Positions 41,720 to 51,214 are shown, counted from the stretch's first letter. The stretch: 64,000 nt of DNA from Enterovibrio norvegicus_B (GCF_002876705.1 NZ_MDAG01000031.1:8829-72828); one strand, 5' to 3'. Notes: generated from the sequence alone by a model not told the origin. A program made the numbers and translations.

Positions 41720-41767
41720 TGCCGAGTACTTTTTTGCTCACCATCATGTGAGTAAAGGTACTCGGCA
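41720..41767 (+). other. Long hairpin upstream of the regulator gene
   Basis: TGCCGAGTAC (41720-41729) pairs with GTACTCGGCA (41758-41767), and an inner CTCAC/GTGAG helix encloses CATCAT. The structure spans 48 nt, between the aldolase and the regulator. The inner strand T-run suggests possible attenuation, but no T-run follows the outer stem. Confidence 0.6.
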
Positions 41768-41800
41768 CCTAAACAGTGAAGCAATAGGAAACGTCCAAAC

Positions 41801-43705
41801 ATGTCCAAACTCCCTCACCCTCGCCTGATTCGTTTACTCGACGCAGTACTACACACACCATTAACTCAAGAAGAGATAGCACAGAAACTGACGGTTTCGA
41901 CCCGTACCGTTCGTACTGATGTCGCCACGCTGAACAATGTCATGGTTAATCATGGTGCCCATTTGATCCACCAGCGCGGCGCAGGGTATCAACTCAAAAT
42001 TTATAACCAAACAGCCTTTGCCGAATTTCAACAAACCGTACGAGATTCAGACCCTGCACCTCGTACAAGTAAAGAGCGCATAATGCAGATTCAGGTTCTG
42101 CTATTGACCTCAGACGACTGGGTTAAACTTGACGATTTAGCGGACACATGGAGCCTCAGCCGAACAGCTGTTCAAGGTGACATGGCAGATGTGAGAGGAC
42201 AGCTATCTGCATTTGGTTTGCACATCGAAAGCAAACCTCGATTAGGCATGCGCATTGTTGGAAATGAAACAGCGATTCGCGCGAGATTGGCTCAAATAAT
42301 CTATGTCGAGCAGAAAGAATCTCACCGAACTAGAGGCCTCATTGGCACATTGTTTCCTACGAAAACACAACGAGTATTTGCTTCTAGTTTTCGTGAAGTC
42401 CTGTCAGCAAAAAACTTGTATATCAATGATGATGGGCTGCAGTGGTTAGCAATCTATGCAGCAGTTGCTTTACAACGATTAGTGGCAGACCAAGGATTAT
42501 CAGCGTTTCCGAAAGAAGATGTGATCGAAGACATTCAGCCTATTGCGTTGGCAATGTTTGAGGTTTTACCTATGTTGATCCCTGCAAATGAACATGAAAT
42601 CGCTGCGCTAGCGGTGCATGTACAGGCAAGGATTACTGCCAATCAATACCAACTCAGCACACGGGTTGTGAGCGAAGCAGAGGAGCTGGTCAGCCACATA
42701 TTGAATTATGTGCATCAGCACTATCCCTACGACATCCGCGATGATGAACAGCTAAAGAAAGATCTAAAAACGCATATCAGCAATATGATCATTCGCGTGA
42801 AGCACCATGTTGCTACCGTAAACCCTCTTGCCGAACACATTAAGCAGCACTACCCATTAGCCTATGACATTACACTCGCCGCGATTGCCGATTGGATACG
42901 CGAAACGGGCTACTGTATGACGCAGCATGAAATTGGATATCTCGTTATCCACGTTGGTGTCGGCTTAGAGCGAAACCATTGCTTGAATCAACGCGCTCCA
43001 AAAGCCCTTTTGTTCTGCGATGCTGGAAATGCGGCTTCCCGTGGGTTAGAGGCCATCATTCGGCGTCATTATCCCTTACTACAACTTCAAGCGATTCATT
43101 CTGAAAAAGCATTGGAGAACCTGTCGCTATCCCAAGTAGATATGTTGATATCGACATCGCCTAATGTTGCTTCAAGCATTCCAGTATTTACCCTAGATCC
43201 TTTTCCCACGCAGCATCAACTGGAAGAGCTTGGTAAATTAGTGCTTGTTGACCGAACGGGCCCTTACATGCTTGAAAAATACTTTTCTGCTGACCAGTTT
43301 CTGTATATCGACGATTCCATCGACCAGTCTTCACTGTTTGATATGGTTTGTTCACAGTTGGAATATCATGGATTAGTAGAAGCGGGGTATGGCGAATCAT
43401 TGAAAGAACGTGAAGTGATTGTGTCTACCATGATGGGGGATCACATTGCCCTGCCCCACTCCATCGAGCTTTTCGCAAAACGCTCTATGGTTTATACCGT
43501 CGCAGCACCAAGAGGCATCGACTGGGGGAACGGAGAAAAAGCGTATTTGATCTTCTTTATGGCACTGAGTAAACACGATTACGAAGAAGCAATGGGACTC
43601 TATGATTTGTTTCTTACATTGGTAAACCACAAAGCAGGGAAAGGGCTAGCTCAATGTGAGACTTTTGAAGAATTTAAAACCCTTGCGTACCGAGACATTG
43701 CATAA
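41801..43705 (+). CDS. PRD-containing transcriptional regulator with EIIB and EIIA domains
   Basis: A 634-residue BglG/MtlR-type activator. It has an N-terminal helix-turn-helix (about 10-65, LTQEEIAQKLTVSTRTVRTDV), a second one (about 95-155), PRD modules (about 170-390), an EIIB-like domain with Cys406 in LLFCDAGNAAS, and an EIIA(Mtl/Fru)-like domain with His553 in IALPHS. Both phospho-acceptor residues are kept, so PTS phosphorylation likely controls it. It probably activates the operon upstream of it. Confidence 0.87.
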   Translation: MSKLPHPRLIRLLDAVLHTPLTQEEIAQKLTVSTRTVRTDVATLNNVMVNHGAHLIHQRGAGYQLKIYNQTAFAEFQQTVRDSDPAPRTSKERIMQIQVLLLTSDDWVKLDDLADTWSLSRTAVQGDMADVRGQLSAFGLHIESKPRLGMRIVGNETAIRARLAQIIYVEQKESHRTRGLIGTLFPTKTQRVFASSFREVLSAKNLYINDDGLQWLAIYAAVALQRLVADQGLSAFPKEDVIEDIQPIALAMFEVLPMLIPANEHEIAALAVHVQARITANQYQLSTRVVSEAEELVSHILNYVHQHYPYDIRDDEQLKKDLKTHISNMIIRVKHHVATVNPLAEHIKQHYPLAYDITLAAIADWIRETGYCMTQHEIGYLVIHVGVGLERNHCLNQRAPKALLFCDAGNAASRGLEAIIRRHYPLLQLQAIHSEKALENLSLSQVDMLISTSPNVASSIPVFTLDPFPTQHQLEELGKLVLVDRTGPYMLEKYFSADQFLYIDDSIDQSSLFDMVCSQLEYHGLVEAGYGESLKEREVIVSTMMGDHIALPHSIELFAKRSMVYTVAAPRGIDWGNGEKAYLIFFMALSKHDYEEAMGLYDLFLTLVNHKAGKGLAQCETFEEFKTLAYRDIA

Positions 43706-43731
43706 AAAAAGGAGCCATCTGGCTCCTTTTT
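43704..43731. terminator. Bidirectional terminator between regulator and rlmB
   Basis: AAAGGAGCC and GGCTCCTTT form a 9-bp stem with loop ATCT, with A-run and T-run on the two sides. It serves both converging genes. Confidence 0.88.
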
Positions 43732-43751
43732 AACGTTCAACACCAGTGTAT

Positions 43752-44489
43752 TTAACCGCGACGCTGACGCACTGCTTCAAACAAGCAGATACCGCTTGCG
43801 ACAGACACGTTCAGACTCGACACGCTGCCAGCCATTGGAATGCTGATCAGTTCGTCACAGGTTTCACGCGTTAGGCGACGCATACCGTCGCCTTCTGCAC
43901 CCATGACGATCGCCAGTGGACCTGTCATTTTGCTTTGGTAAATGTCATGCGTAGCTTCGCCTGCCGTGCCTACAAACCAAACGCCTTTCTCTTGCAGTGC
44001 ACGCATCGTGCGAGCAAGGTTGGTCACACGAACCAATGGCACAATTTCAGCCGCACCCACAGCCACTTTACGCACGGTTGCACTCAGTGGTGCTGAACGG
44101 TCTTTAGGAACGATAATCGCACACGCACCTGCTGCATCTGCGTTACGCAGACAAGCACCTAGGTTATGTGGATCAGTTACGCCATCCAGTACCAACAGTA
44201 ATGGGGTCTCTTTGCCTTCTAGAATCGCATCAAGGTCATTTTCGTTGTACTGACGACCTTGCTTAACACGTGCAATCAATCCCTGATGCGACGCGCCATC
44301 AGCTTTATCATCCAACGCCTTGCGTCCCATTTCTTGTGTGGTGATGCCAAGCTCAGCCAATTCCTTCAGCACGGGCAGTAAACGATCGTCTTCACGACCT
44401 TTTAGAACATAAACTTCGATAAAGCGTGCAGGATCAGATGCCAACACGGCTTTGACGGCATGAATGCCATAAATCATTTCATTGCTCAT
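43752..44489 (-). CDS. rlmB: 23S rRNA (guanosine-2251-2'-O)-methyltransferase
   Basis: RlmB methylates G2251 in the peptidyl-transferase P loop. The 245 residues match the E. coli protein (243). The SPOUT knot motifs are present: LDGVTDPHNLGACLRNADAAG, IVMGAEGDGM and SLNVSVASGICLFE. An L30e-like N-terminal domain (MIYGIHAVKAVL) precedes. It follows rnr by 12 bp, the common rnr-rlmB pair. Confidence 0.97.
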   Translation of the reverse strand: MSNEMIYGIHAVKAVLASDPARFIEVYVLKGREDDRLLPVLKELAELGITTQEMGRKALDDKADGASHQGLIARVKQGRQYNENDLDAILEGKETPLLLVLDGVTDPHNLGACLRNADAAGACAIIVPKDRSAPLSATVRKVAVGAAEIVPLVRVTNLARTMRALQEKGVWFVGTAGEATHDIYQSKMTGPLAIVMGAEGDGMRRLTRETCDELISIPMAGSVSSLNVSVASGICLFEAVRQRRG

Positions 44490-44501
44490 GAGTTACTTCT
44501 T

Positions 44502-47045
44502 TTAATTGCCGGCTTTCGCGGGTTTGCTTCGTTGCGCTTTTTTCTTGCGCGCCTTCTGAGTCTTGCTCTTTTTCTTCGCTGGAGCGCCGTCAGTGGGTTT
44601 ATCTGCGGAAGGACCATTATTCACAGATGAACCTTTGCGATGTGGTTTTCCTTTTCTCTTTCCTTTACCGTCAGACGCTTTGTCGTCGCCTGCGGCTTTA
44701 GGAATAGATCCACGTTTTAATTGCTGACGGACAGACCCGCGCTCTTTGCCTGACTCAGGTTTTTTACCTGACTCGGCACGGCCTTTCTTGGCATTGTTGC
44801 GCGCTGTTTTACCTGCACCACGCGGTTTACGCGTTGTACCTTCCAGTTCGAAGTCGATCATCCTTTCATCAAGGTTGACGGATAATACTTTGACCGAGAC
44901 CTGATCGCCAAGTTGGAAAACACGACCAGAGCTCTCGCCTACTAGCTTTTGACCCACCATGTCGTAGTTATAGTAGTCATTGTCTAGGTTCGAAATATGG
45001 ACAAGGCCATCAATGTGAAGCTCATTCAAGCGCACAAAGAAACCGAATCCCGTTACGTTTGCGATGGTGCCCTCAAGGGTATCGCCAACGTGGTCTTGCA
45101 TGTACTCACACTTTAGCCAATCCGACACGTCACGTGTTGCATCATCTGCACGACGTTCTGTCATCGAGCACTGCTCGCCCATCACATCCATGTCATCGAA
45201 TGAATAATGGAAGCCACCGGTTGGTGTCCAGCGATCGGTGTTGCGGCCTTCTTGCTTGGCAACAAGGTATTTAATCGCGCGGTGCAACAGCAAATCAGGG
45301 TAACGACGAATTGGCGAGGTGAAGTGGGCATACTGCTTCAACGCCAAACCAAAGTGACCTTGGTTGTCCGCTTGATATACCGCCTGCTTCATTGAACGAA
45401 GCAGCATGGTTTGGATCAATTCGCGATCTGGGCGACTTTGAATTAAGTGTGCCAGTTGCGCGTAGTCTGTTGGTGATGGTGACAAACCACCATTGAGTGA
45501 CAGACCCATTTCACCCAAGAAGTCTTTAAAGCCAGTAAGACGCTCTTCACCAGGTGCTTCGTGCACACGATAAAGCGCAGCTTCTTTATGTTTTTCAACA
45601 AAACGTGCAGATGCGACGTTAGCCAAAATCATACATTCTTCGATGATCTTGTGCGCATCGTTACGTTCTACAGGGACGATGCGCTCAATTTTGCGCATCG
45701 CATTGAAAATGAACTTGGTTTCTACGGTTTCAAATTCAATCGCACCACGTTGCTCGCGCGCACCTTTCAGCACTTTGAACATTTTGTTCAATTCTTCGAG
45801 ATGCGGCACCAACGGTGCGTAGCGATCGCGAAGTTCTTCATCGCCATCCAGCATCTGCGCCACTTTGGTGTACGTCAGACGCGCGTGCGAGTTCATCACG
45901 GCTTCATAGTGCTTGTAGCCTGAAAGGTTGCCTGACTCAGAGATGGTCATTTCACAAACCATACACAGACGATCGACCTGCGGGTTCAAAGAACACAAAC
46001 CGTTAGATAGCACTTCAGGCAGCATTGGAATAACTTGCGACGGGAAGTACACCGAATTACCACGGTTGATGGCTTCTTTGTCTAGCGCTGAATCTGGACG
46101 CACGTAGTAGCTGACATCTGCGATGGCAACCCATAGACGCCAACCACCTGATTTTTTCTTCTCACAATAGACGGCATCATCAAAGTCACGTGCGTCTTCA
46201 CCATCGATGGTCACCAATGGCAATTCACGTAAATCTACGCGGCCGACTTTCGCCTCTTCAGGCACTTCTTCCGTCAGACCTTTGATCTGCTTTTCAACGT
46301 CTTTTGGCCACACGTTGGGAATGTCATGGCTACGCAGCGCAATTTCAATTTCCATACCGGGTGCCATGTTCTCACCAAGTACTTCTACGATACGACCCAC
46401 TGCTCCTTGCTGGCGTGTTGCGCGTTGGAAGACTTCCACCACCACAACATTGCCCATGCGAGCACCTTTGCGATCCTCTTTAGGAATAATGATGTCTTGG
46501 CTTAAACGTGAGTCATCCGGCACCACGTATGCGTTGCCATCTTCCAGGAAGAAACGACCAACGATTTGGCCTTTGCGTTCTTCAAGTACACGCACAACAC
46601 GTGCTTCTTTACGGCCACGCTTATCGGTACCTGCAGGCTGAGCAAGAATGAAGTCGCCATGCATAACGCTTTTCATCTGGTGGTGCGGCAATAGCCAATC
46701 TTCGCGGTTGCCTTTCCCTTCTGGGCGTAAGAAACCAAAACCATCACGGTGGCCGATCACTGTGCCTTTCACCAAATCCAGTCGTTCTGGTAAGGCGTAG
46801 CATTGGCGACGGGTAAAGATAAGCTGCCCATCACGCTCCATGGCGCGAAGGCGGCGACGTAGACCTTCATACTCTTCGTCTGATTTTAAGCCCAACACGT
46901 CAAAAAGCTGGTCGCGATTGACCGGTGTGCTGAACCCTTTAATAACTTCTAGTAGGTGCTCGCGGCTTGGTACCGGATTGTCATATTTTTCTGCTTCACG
47001 AACCAAATGCGGATCGTTGCCATGTAGGTTTTTGTCCTGAGACAT
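44502..47045 (-). CDS. rnr: Ribonuclease R
   Basis: RNase R is a processive 3'-5' exonuclease that degrades structured RNA. The 847 residues exceed E. coli's 813 because of a long basic C-terminal tail (RKPRGAGKTARNNAKKGR onward). Order of domains: an N-terminal HTH (about 20-90), two cold-shock domains, the RNB catalytic core with TIDGEDARDFDDAVY (about 282-296), and an S1 domain (LEGTIANVTGFGFFVRL). The gene lies between nsrR and rlmB as in E. coli. Confidence 0.96.
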   Translation of the reverse strand: MSQDKNLHGNDPHLVREAEKYDNPVPSREHLLEVIKGFSTPVNRDQLFDVLGLKSDEEYEGLRRRLRAMERDGQLIFTRRQCYALPERLDLVKGTVIGHRDGFGFLRPEGKGNREDWLLPHHQMKSVMHGDFILAQPAGTDKRGRKEARVVRVLEERKGQIVGRFFLEDGNAYVVPDDSRLSQDIIIPKEDRKGARMGNVVVVEVFQRATRQQGAVGRIVEVLGENMAPGMEIEIALRSHDIPNVWPKDVEKQIKGLTEEVPEEAKVGRVDLRELPLVTIDGEDARDFDDAVYCEKKKSGGWRLWVAIADVSYYVRPDSALDKEAINRGNSVYFPSQVIPMLPEVLSNGLCSLNPQVDRLCMVCEMTISESGNLSGYKHYEAVMNSHARLTYTKVAQMLDGDEELRDRYAPLVPHLEELNKMFKVLKGAREQRGAIEFETVETKFIFNAMRKIERIVPVERNDAHKIIEECMILANVASARFVEKHKEAALYRVHEAPGEERLTGFKDFLGEMGLSLNGGLSPSPTDYAQLAHLIQSRPDRELIQTMLLRSMKQAVYQADNQGHFGLALKQYAHFTSPIRRYPDLLLHRAIKYLVAKQEGRNTDRWTPTGGFHYSFDDMDVMGEQCSMTERRADDATRDVSDWLKCEYMQDHVGDTLEGTIANVTGFGFFVRLNELHIDGLVHISNLDNDYYNYDMVGQKLVGESSGRVFQLGDQVSVKVLSVNLDERMIDFELEGTTRKPRGAGKTARNNAKKGRAESGKKPESGKERGSVRQQLKRGSIPKAAGDDKASDGKGKRKGKPHRKGSSVNNGPSADKPTDGAPAKKKSKTQKARKKKAQRSKPAKAGN

Positions 47046-47157
47046 ATAGGATTCCCGTTAGCGACACTTGTTTTCAAGTATATCGCTTAAAATAAAAGAA
47101 AATGGGTGCCCAGCAGAATTGCCACAAAAAAATGACGACAAGTTACTAAAACGCTTG

Positions 47158-47592
47158 TTAAGCCGGGCGAACAGGGATAAGAAGGCGGTGTAGGCTGTTA
47201 TTTCCTGCCACCAAATCGTGAAGTGTGTGGTTGTCCATTTCTGCAAGAAATGCCTGCATCGCATTCGCGAGTGCATCTTTTAGACGACAAGCGGGGGTGA
47301 TATGACAGTTGTCTTCACCACAATTGACAAGATGCAGAGGTTCGAGCGCTCTGATCACTTCGCCAATGACAATTGATGCTGCTGGTTTGCCTAATCGTAT
47401 CCCGCCATTTTTTCCACGGACGGCTTCTACGTAGCCTGCCTGACTCATACGGTGGATGATTTTCACCATATGATTTCGAGACACCCCATATTTTTCTGTG
47501 ACCACTGTAATACTGGTCAACTCTCCGGGCGGCAGCATAGCCAGATACATGAGAGCCCTTAGGCCAAAGTCTGTAAAACTGGTTAATTGCAC
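47158..47592 (-). CDS. nsrR: Nitric oxide-sensing repressor NsrR
   Basis: NsrR is an Rrf2-family Fe-S repressor released by NO. The GTG at 47592 gives the standard N-terminus VQLTSFTDFGLRALMYL (144 residues; E. coli 141). Three cluster Cys lie in NCGEDNCHITPACRL, spaced C-x5-C-x5-C. The recognition helix is near EKYGVSRNHMVKIIHRM. It is divergent from hmp, its classical target, across 205 bp with two operator-like repeats. Confidence 0.95.
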   Translation of the reverse strand: MQLTSFTDFGLRALMYLAMLPPGELTSITVVTEKYGVSRNHMVKIIHRMSQAGYVEAVRGKNGGIRLGKPAASIVIGEVIRALEPLHLVNCGEDNCHITPACRLKDALANAMQAFLAEMDNHTLHDLVAGNNSLHRLLIPVRPA

Positions 47593-47734
47593 GTTTTCAA
47601 ATCTCCTCCGGCGCATTGTACCCTGAACTGATGTAAAAGGCGCGTTTCGTCACTGTTTCTTTTTTCTCCAACTTTCTCAGCATTGATCATATTTGCCTTT
47701 CTTCAAAAGAAAAGATCACTTTTAGTTGATCTAA

Positions 47735-47781
47735 ACATACATTTTAGATACAACTTATAACATGTATTTCAGATGTAACTT
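47735..47781. promoter_or_regulatory. Two tandem NsrR operator-like repeats
   Basis: Two 22-bp copies at 47735-47756 and 47760-47781 share the frame ACAT(A/G)(C/T)ATTT(T/C)AGAT(A/G)(C/T)AACTT, with starts 25 bp apart. Each matches the NsrR pattern of two ATGyATTT-type half-sites. The copies end 17 bp before the hmp start, so binding there would block promoter or early transcription. Confidence 0.8.
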
Positions 47782-47797
47782 TAAAGAAGAGACGAAT

Positions 47798-48988
47798 ATG
47801 TTAAGTCCAAAAACGATTGAGATTGTAAAGTCGACCGCACCATTGCTTGCTGAAACGGGGCCGGCACTGACCGCCCACTTCTACGATCGAATGTTCAAAC
47901 ACAACCCTGAACTGAAGAATATCTTCAACATGAGCAACCAATTTACAGGGGCTCAACGTGAAGCATTGTTCAACGCCGTTCATGGTTATGCTGCCAATAT
48001 CGATAACATCGAAGTGCTGTTACCGGTGGTAGAAAAAATCGCCCAGAAACATGTGAGCTTTAACATCACGCCAGAGATGTATGCCATTGTCGGTGAAAAC
48101 TTACTTGCAACCATCGATGAGATGTTCAATCCAGGCAAAGAAGTGATTGATGCGTGGGCGGAAGCCTATGGCCTTTTGGCAGACGTATTTATCACCAGAG
48201 AAGAAGAGATTTACCAGGGCAAAGAGAGCACGGAAGGCGGATGGCGTGGCACGCGAGAATTTACGCTACTGACAAAAACCAAAGAGAGCGACGTGATCAC
48301 AAGCTTTGTTTTTGCGCCCGTTGATGGCAAGCCTGTAACGGGTTACAAACCAGGCCAGTATATTGGTATCTACCTGCACCCAGAACAATTCGAGCACCAA
48401 GAGATCCGCCAATACAGCCTGTCTAGCGCCCCTAAAACCAACACCTACCGAATTTCGGTAAAACGCGATCCTCAGGGCATTGTGTCGAACTATTTGCACG
48501 ATCACCTCAACGTAGGGGATGCGGTGAAGCTAGCACCTCCAAGCGGTGACTTCTTCCTAGAAGCAAGCAAGGATACGCCTGTCGCTCTCATTTCTGGCGG
48601 CGTCGGCTTAACACCTATGCTGTCCATGCTTGAAACACTAACGGGTAAGCATGATGCGGATATTCACTGGATCCATGCAACAGAAAATGGTCAGCACCAT
48701 GCGTTTGGTGAGCACATCAACCACCTTATCCAACAAAACCCACGCGCAAAACGTAATGTCTGGTATCGCGACCCGTTAGCCACTGACAATTTGGCGGAAG
48801 ATTACGACCACGCTGGCATGATCGACATCAGCATTGTCGATGGGTTAACCGACGATGCACAACGTCATTTCTACCTTTGCGGCCCAGTTGGTTTCATGCA
48901 AGCCGTAGCCAAGCAACTCGTCGGCGCTGGCATTAGCAAAGGTAGCATTCACTATGAGTGCTTCGGCCCACACAAAGTGATTGATTGA
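47798..48988 (+). CDS. hmp: Nitric oxide dioxygenase (flavohaemoglobin)
   Basis: Hmp turns NO and O2 into nitrate using NADPH, FAD and haem. The 396 residues equal E. coli Hmp. The globin domain (1-140) includes the proximal His85 region (IAQKHVSFNITPEMY), the FAD domain has RQYSLSSAP, and the NAD(P) domain has SGGVGLTPMLSML and FYLCGPVGFMQAV. ATG 47798 follows AAAGAAGAG; the earlier ATG 47762 lies within the operator. Confidence 0.97.
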   Translation: MLSPKTIEIVKSTAPLLAETGPALTAHFYDRMFKHNPELKNIFNMSNQFTGAQREALFNAVHGYAANIDNIEVLLPVVEKIAQKHVSFNITPEMYAIVGENLLATIDEMFNPGKEVIDAWAEAYGLLADVFITREEEIYQGKESTEGGWRGTREFTLLTKTKESDVITSFVFAPVDGKPVTGYKPGQYIGIYLHPEQFEHQEIRQYSLSSAPKTNTYRISVKRDPQGIVSNYLHDHLNVGDAVKLAPPSGDFFLEASKDTPVALISGGVGLTPMLSMLETLTGKHDADIHWIHATENGQHHAFGEHINHLIQQNPRAKRNVWYRDPLATDNLAEDYDHAGMIDISIVDGLTDDAQRHFYLCGPVGFMQAVAKQLVGAGISKGSIHYECFGPHKVID

Positions 48989-48993
48989 TTACT

Positions 48994-49056
48994 TTACAGA
49001 TGATCACTGCCTTTCATCTGTAAGTAAAAGAAAGCCCCGCAAGATGCGGGGCTTTC
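48994..49056 (+). terminator. Two hairpins after hmp, the second a terminator
   Basis: TTACAGATGA (48994-49003) and TCATCTGTAA (49014-49023) make a perfect 10-bp stem. A second hairpin, AAAGCCCCGC/GCGGGGCTTT with loop AAGAT, follows at 49031-49056. The second also suits leftward readthrough from motX, so it may work both ways. Confidence 0.75.
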
Positions 49057-49089
49057 ACTGATCTGAGAAGCTATGCCTTCAACAAGACC

Positions 49090-49710
49090 CTACCAATACG
49101 TATCGCGACGTTTCGCTCGTGCGATGACATTTCTCGGCATTTTGTCTTCAAGTGCGCGACGGAGCATGGCCACTTTCTGGTGTGTTGAGCGATCGGCGGT
49201 AATGGTGTGATAAAGCCAACGATACGCATCTTCGTAATCGAGTGGGCTGCCGTAATCGTTCACCAACAACTCTGCAAGCTGCAACCTTGCACGGGTATTA
49301 CCAAGCGACGCCGCTTCACGCAAGTAGGGAATGGCGCGCTCTTTATCTTGCTGAACTAAGGTGCCGCGCGTGTAATAACGCCCGAGCTGTTCAAGCGCTG
49401 CTGGCAGGCCTTGCTGAGCGGCAAGCTGCATGTAATACACGCCTTGCTCGACATCACGGTCAACACAAACGCCCCACGCTAACATGTCACCATACAGAAA
49501 TTGATACGACGGCGATTCAACACGAACAGCACGCGCTTCAATATCTTGAAGCAGCTGACACTCATCGGCTTTCACTTTCTGCAGGTGGCTATTGGTTTCA
49601 AATAGGCGGAGCAATTGCGAATCTTCATATACAGGCAATGCAGGCCCGATCTCTGCTTTAGCGGCAGAGCTGGCAAACATAAGTGATATAAATAAGGTTC
49701 GCAGTTTCAT
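49090..49710 (-). CDS. motX: Sodium-type polar flagellar motor protein MotX
   Basis: MotX, with MotY, forms the T ring that anchors PomAB stators of the Na+-driven polar flagellum. The 206 residues have a signal peptide ending AKA (around residue 19) and Sel1-like repeats (EQLGRYYTRGTLVQQDKERAIPYLREAASLG). The C-terminus MPRNVIARAKRRDTYW is typical of Vibrio MotX. Position beside purA is the same as in Vibrio cholerae. Confidence 0.93.
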   Translation of the reverse strand: MKLRTLFISLMFASSAAKAEIGPALPVYEDSQLLRLFETNSHLQKVKADECQLLQDIEARAVRVESPSYQFLYGDMLAWGVCVDRDVEQGVYYMQLAAQQGLPAALEQLGRYYTRGTLVQQDKERAIPYLREAASLGNTRARLQLAELLVNDYGSPLDYEDAYRWLYHTITADRSTHQKVAMLRRALEDKMPRNVIARAKRRDTYW

Positions 49711-49851
49711 GCATTCCCACTTTGTAGAAGTCAGTAAGTTCGATATGAGTCGTCTTGCCTAATTTGTATCGGCACCCCAAGGATGAACTTTACCTTTTTT
49801 CTGGTGAATTTTTCCCAAGAGGATCTTCACTGAGTATAGAGGGCTTTGGGT

Positions 49852-49882
49852 AAAAAAAAACCAGCCACTTGGGCTGGTTTTT
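49852..49882 (-). terminator. Terminator of purA
   Basis: AAAACCAGCC and GGCTGGTTTT form a 10-bp stem with loop ACTTG; on the minus strand it is followed by more than six T. It lies about 16 bp from the purA stop. Confidence 0.9.
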
Positions 49883-49897
49883 TCAAATTCTAACCGA

Positions 49898-51214
49898 TTA
49901 AGACGCGAAAGGATGAACCTTAATGATGGTCTCGTTACGGTCTGGGCCAGTTGAAATAATGTCAATTGGCACACCAGTCAGTTCTTCGATACGTGCAATG
50001 TAATCAAGCGCTGCTTGTGGCAGGTCTTCAATTGATTTAGCACCGAAGGTCTTCTCGCTCCAACCAGGAACGGTTTCGTAGATTGGTGTTACGTTTTCGT
50101 ACGCATCAGCAGCCATTGGAGACACTTCTAGAACCGTACCATCAGCCATTTGGTAGCCAGTACAGATCTTGATTTCTTCCAAGCCATCCATCACGTCCAT
50201 CTTGGTCAAGCAGAAGCCTGAGATAGAGTTGATTTGAACTGCGCGGCGCATTGCCACTGCATCAAACCAGCCAGTACGGCGAAGACGACCAGTCGTTGCG
50301 CCAAACTCGTGACCAACAGTACCCAGGTGTTTACCCACTGGATCTTGCTTTTCTAGGCCATCATACAGCTCAGTCGGGAAAGGACCTGAACCGACACGGG
50401 TGCAGTATGCTTTCGCGATACCTAGGATGTAACCTAGGTGACGTGGACCAAAACCAGAACCTGCAGCTACACCACCAGCGGTTGTGTTAGAAGACGTTAC
50501 GTATGGGTAGGTGCCGTGGTCGATGTCCAGAAGTGTGCCTTGTGCACCTTCGAACATGATCTTGTCGCCACGCTTACGCGCGTCGTCAAGCTCTTGAGTC
50601 ACGTCGATAACCATGCTCGTCAGTACGTCTGCTTGTTCCATGATCTTCGCAAGCGTGTCTTCGTAGCTAACAGGCTCAGCTTTGTAGAAATGCTCTAACT
50701 GGAAGTTATGGAATGCCATGACTTCTTTAAGCTTCTCAGCAAACGCTTCTTTATCGAAAAGGTCACCAACGCGCAAACCGCGACGAGCAACTTTATCTTC
50801 GTAAGCAGGACCAATACCACGACCAGTAGTACCGATTGCTTTCTTACCACGAGCAGCTTCACGCGCAACGTCAAGAGCGATATGGTATGGAAGAATTAGC
50901 GGACAAGCTTCTGACAGGAACAGACGTTCTTGAACTGGGATACCACGCGCTTCGAGGCCGCCCATTTCTTTCATCAATGCGTCAGGAGACAGAACAACAC
51001 CGTTACCGATGATGCACTTAACGTTGTTACGAAGAATGCCAGAAGGAATCAAATGCAGAACGGTTTTTTCACCGTCGATAACGAGAGTGTGACCCGCATT
51101 GTGACCGCCTTGGTAGCGAACCACGTAATTTGCGTCTTCAGTTAAAAGATCGACGATCTTACCCTTACCTTCGTCACCCCATTGAGTGCCGAGAACGACT
51201 ACGTTATTACTCAT
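49898..51214 (-). CDS. purA: Adenylosuccinate synthetase
   Basis: PurA joins IMP and aspartate using GTP in AMP synthesis. The 438 residues (E. coli 432) start MSNNVVVLGTQWGDEGKGKIVDLL, with the GDEGKGK P-loop; the NAGHT motif (GHNAGHTLV) and GTTGRGIGPAYEDK follow. The GTG or ATG alternatives do not fit better than ATG 51214. It is monocistronic or follows yjeT. Confidence 0.98.
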   Translation of the reverse strand: MSNNVVVLGTQWGDEGKGKIVDLLTEDANYVVRYQGGHNAGHTLVIDGEKTVLHLIPSGILRNNVKCIIGNGVVLSPDALMKEMGGLEARGIPVQERLFLSEACPLILPYHIALDVAREAARGKKAIGTTGRGIGPAYEDKVARRGLRVGDLFDKEAFAEKLKEVMAFHNFQLEHFYKAEPVSYEDTLAKIMEQADVLTSMVIDVTQELDDARKRGDKIMFEGAQGTLLDIDHGTYPYVTSSNTTAGGVAAGSGFGPRHLGYILGIAKAYCTRVGSGPFPTELYDGLEKQDPVGKHLGTVGHEFGATTGRLRRTGWFDAVAMRRAVQINSISGFCLTKMDVMDGLEEIKICTGYQMADGTVLEVSPMAADAYENVTPIYETVPGWSEKTFGAKSIEDLPQAALDYIARIEELTGVPIDIISTGPDRNETIIKVHPFAS

